In this document: piece by piece, positions 61,801-64,000 of the stretch
How the letters are laid out: every line of letters starts with the position of its first letter
Numbering within the stretch: position 1 is the first letter of the stretch
Assembly (NCBI GenBank): GCA_949775045.1
Contig: OX459097.1
Location: 17,212,210-17,276,209 of the forward strand
Source: Metridium senile
Lineage: Eukaryota; Cnidaria; Anthozoa; Actiniaria; Metridiidae
Direction of reading: 5' to 3'
DNA: 64,000 nt
Notes under the pieces: generated by a model
Database searches by the model: none
What the model was told of the DNA's origin: nothing
What the model saw: only the letters and a program-made list of their open reading frames with translations
Made by a program: the position numbers and the translations under genes

Positions 61801-63766
61801 CTCCAGCTAGTGCAGAACGTGGATGCTAGTTTGTTATCAGGAAAAAGGAAATTCGACCACATAACCCCCACGCTAAAACAAACCCTCAAGCTTCTCCCTG
61901 TGCATGATTGTCTTCAGATGCGTGATGCAGTATTTTAAATTTCCTAAACAACTTAGCAACAGCATAACTTTCAAACAAATACATCGATACAGTACGAGAA
62001 GGAACAATGAACCTGCCTAAATGCAGGACTGCTAAGGCAGAGAGCTCATTTTGTTTTTACAGAAGGGCTACAGTTTGGGAGGTTCTACAACAGGAGGTTT
62101 GTAACTCCAAAACAAAAGCTACCAAAAAGAATGCGAGGGTCCATTTTATGAATAGATAGCTGTATTAACCGTTTATTTATTCTCAATATTCCTCGTTTTT
62201 ATAAATTGAAATGCATTTTATATTTATATGTATAGCTTATGAATTATTATATTATATATTATCTCAGTTGTAAATTGAACAGAAGATCCCTTCTAGAGAG
62301 TGTAAATAAATCTTATTGTCATCATCTTTGGAAACATGAGATTCATCATCATCATATTATCATCGTCATCATCACGATCATTATTATCATCATCTCCACC
62401 AAGATTATCATCATTATCATCAACAACAAATCATCATCATAACCATTATCAAAACCACCATCATTATCACCGTCATCTTCATCATCATCACAATCATCTT
62501 CAACATCAGCTCCATTTTCATCATCATCATTTTCCTCATAACGTACTTGTGATATATCAAAGTCTTTGATAGCATCAGCAACATCGAGAATGGAATAATC
62601 ATTGTCTAGAGATGGTTGATCGACATTTCTTGATTTCACGTTATCAGCCGTCCATCCTGTGTGTGTTTTACTAGTTACTAACAATGTCCATCCACCACCA
62701 CGACTTGTCAGATCACAGTATGTCTTGACTGGCTGTTTACCAGGCGCTTGAATAGTGTACACACCATCTAAAGAAAATATGGAATTCAGCTAGCTGCTCT
62801 AGTTATATTAGAAACATAAGTGTGAATGTTACAACGGGTTTGCAAACACGAGCAAACAATTTGTTTTCGAGTGTTTGGAATCCCGATGAGACACGATTTC
62901 CATGTGTTATAAATTAAACAACATCTCAATTCCAAGTGGAGCTCTGGGATTCCATATGCACCCACATGACCAAATTAAATAATCTAGTTCTGTTTTGCTA
63001 AACAGGTCATGAATTATTAATGAGTTTCAGAATTATAAATGTAACGCGTTTGATGGCACTGGACGCAATGTTCCGAACATATCGTACCACTTTTTGCATA
63101 AAAACGTGTCCAGCCACACTTAAGCCTGTATAAGCATTGGTCAATAAACTACCAAAAATTCCGGCTAACTGATGCGACTATCTGAATATTTGTCAGCTTT
63201 CCAGTTAGCCTATTAAACAATTGTCAATTGAATTTAGTTTGGCGGGACGCGTAATTATGCAATTAACGGTGGTAAAGACCCGGGTAAACGGCTTCTATAT
63301 TTGTTTAAACATACGTTCAATTTAATTGCATGGTAATGTTGAAACCGTTTGCCACCCCTTTTCAACATTGCGTTAAACATCTTACAACAAGATTCTACAG
63401 CGTTCAAAAATGTAGAAGCCGTTTGCCCGGATATTGAGAAGAAAACAGTAAATTTGAGCACTCAACAGTTACCTAGCAGTTTGTATTTTTGCTCATTTTC
63501 AATGTCACTGGTGTACATGTACAGTGTACAATATAGACCAAATAAACCAATTGCTTGCTTGCTTACATGCGTGTCAATGCTTACTTATTACTTCTTTTTT
63601 GAAATACCTGAATAGGGGGAAGTTTGAAATCCTCTCATTTGTATTTCCAAGCAAGACCTTGGAAGTTTCCATGGCCCTTCGCGCATCCAGTACCAGATAT
63701 ATTCTGGTTGACTCTCCATCAAATGTCCAGATATCCATGGTGCTGGGTGATACCTTATTACATTTC
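55828..63766 (-). CDS. Secreted modular protein: tandem fibrinogen-like domains, TSP1 repeat, Cys-rich C terminus (partial; nonsense codon)
   Basis: Exons in transcript order: 63608-63766, 62547-62767, 61375-61697, 60960-61154, 60382-60537, 59498-59790, 58851-59021, 58123-58330 and 55828-55978. Phases fit throughout, giving about 624 codons. The first exon is the end of one fibrinogen-like domain (IWYWMREG). Exons 2-3 form a second domain (YCDLTSRGGGWTLL to RYWMREG) and exons 4-6 a third (YCDMTS to IWYWVNED). Domains are joined by an 'SC..(E/D)I...G..QS' linker. Exon 7 is a thrombospondin type 1 repeat (WSAWGKC...TCT.P.P..GG). The last two exons are a Cys-rich, possibly lectin-like tail. Coral skeletal-matrix and lectin-type proteins look like this (family knowledge). 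Exon 3 opens with an in-frame TAA (61695-61697), so this allele may be non-functional upstream. The 5' end lies beyond the window. The 3' end is uncertain: a good GTAAGT donor sits at 55838, ten bases before the stop. Confidence 0.75.
56088..56750. mobile_element. Long fold-back (Harbinger-like) MITE, 663 bp, TAA duplication
   Basis: Arms of about 320 bp each pair almost throughout. The termini CACGTYGGGCTAGAATGGG are flanked by TAA (56085-56087, 56751-56753). It lies in the last intron of the fibrinogen/TSP1 gene. Confidence 0.8.
57859..58041. mobile_element. Fold-back MITE with GGGTTAGAGAC termini
   Basis: GGGTTAGAGACT..CAAATACACG and its inverse surround a central CTGTAGAATGAAC hairpin. 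In the last intron of the fibrinogen/TSP1 gene. Confidence 0.65.
58568..58640. repeat. Hairpin remnant ATGGCTAGCCTCG / CGAGGCTAGCCAGT
   Basis: A near-perfect short inverted repeat. The CACGAGGCTAG word also occurs near 43532, which suggests a dispersed MITE. Confidence 0.5.
61695..61697 (-). other. In-frame TAA at the start of the second fibrinogen-like domain's second exon
   Basis: The preceding exon ends in phase 0 (...GAT ATA TCA CAA) at 62547, and this exon starts in phase 0 with TAA CGT ATC GAA. Aligned to the third domain (T-F-K-Y-K-L-D-A), the stop falls exactly on the Tyr. One base change from TAT or TAC explains it. Confidence 0.6.
61790..62165 (+). mobile_element. LINE fragment, RT C terminus, in an intron
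   Basis: Plus-strand translation gives LQLVQNVDASLLSG..KFDHITPTLK, then 'LLPVHDCLQMRDAVF', characteristic of CR1/L2-type RT C termini, followed by frame breaks. It lies antisense in an intron of the fibrinogen/TSP1 gene. Confidence 0.7.
62336..62540. repeat. ATC/ATT-rich simple repeat
   Basis: Degenerate (ATC)n directly downstream of the exon ending at 62547. It creates false His-rich and Asp-rich ORFs. Confidence 0.8.
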
Positions 63767-64000
63767 CTGAAAAACATGGTGCGAAAATAACAGAAATGAA
63801 GTAAGATCCACCCAAATCAGTTGCAGGGTATCATGGGTAAAGCATATCTAGTTTACCAGTACATAGAGATTCCAAACGTTTAACAAATCACGCATCAAAC
63901 ATTAAATTTAAATTACTGACTGATGGAAGAGTGCAATCCAAAGAATTTTCTACAGATATGTTCTTATAGAGAGTTATAAGATTATACAACAAATATTTTG

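Overview
This window is nuclear genomic DNA from an animal, most likely an anthozoan cnidarian (stony coral, corallimorph or sea anemone). The evidence is intron-rich genes with GT/AG junctions, AT-rich introns full of fold-back elements, tRNA-derived SINEs and fragments of non-LTR retrotransposons. The protein set also fits: an aerolysin-fold secreted protein, a fibrinogen-like/thrombospondin modular secreted protein and a cluster of small class A GPCRs. Species assignment is inference. No bacterial operon, CRISPR array, rRNA gene or credible functional tRNA was seen.

Layout. (1) 278-7980, minus: an eight-exon FAD-linked oxidase of the berberine-bridge-enzyme-like family (445 aa), with a large minisatellite and several MITEs in its introns. 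(2) 8452-12453, plus: a three-exon C1orf53/DUF5522 homologue (152 aa), head to head with gene 1 across about 470 bp. (3) 12.45-17.9 kb: no gene, mostly MITEs, SINE copies and a dispersed duplicate. (4) 17.95-24.8 kb, plus: a gene with a non-coding first exon and six coding exons for a 565-aa secreted protein with Cys-rich repeats followed by an aerolysin-like region. (5) 24.8-31.9 kb: repeats, a 2.9-kb Helitron/Helentron-like element carrying a LINE 3' end, and a 190-bp direct repeat. (6) 31.9-54.4 kb: a tandem array of three paralogous units (A about 31.9-37.7, B about 39.6-46.4, C about 49.7-54.4). Each has a conserved TATA-like 5' exon block and, several kb downstream, one exon coding for a short class A GPCR. 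Copy A is broken by an 8-bp deletion in TM1; B and C are intact. (7) 55.8-63.8 kb, minus: the 3' part of a gene for tandem fibrinogen-like domains, one TSP1 repeat and a Cys-rich tail. It probably continues beyond the window, and it carries an in-frame TAA where a Tyr is expected.

The GPCR array allows insertions to be read against their empty sites. Paralogous copies give pre-insertion alleles for MITEs, a LINE and a satellite. Several elements have clear target-site duplications: 9 bp for Mutator-like elements (3948-4114, 14801-15597, 48873-49697) and TTA/TAA for Harbinger-like elements (35988-36470, 56088-56750). Many fold-back elements are built from repeated short 'words', for example runs of GCAAGC, CTTGTCAAGG, CAACTTGTCTCGC or GAATATTCG.

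The aerolysin-like protein and the fibrinogen/TSP1 protein would both be secreted or surface proteins, and the GPCRs are membrane receptors. Nothing in the sequence links these genes into one pathway. Splice junctions were read by eye and checked only by reading-frame continuity.
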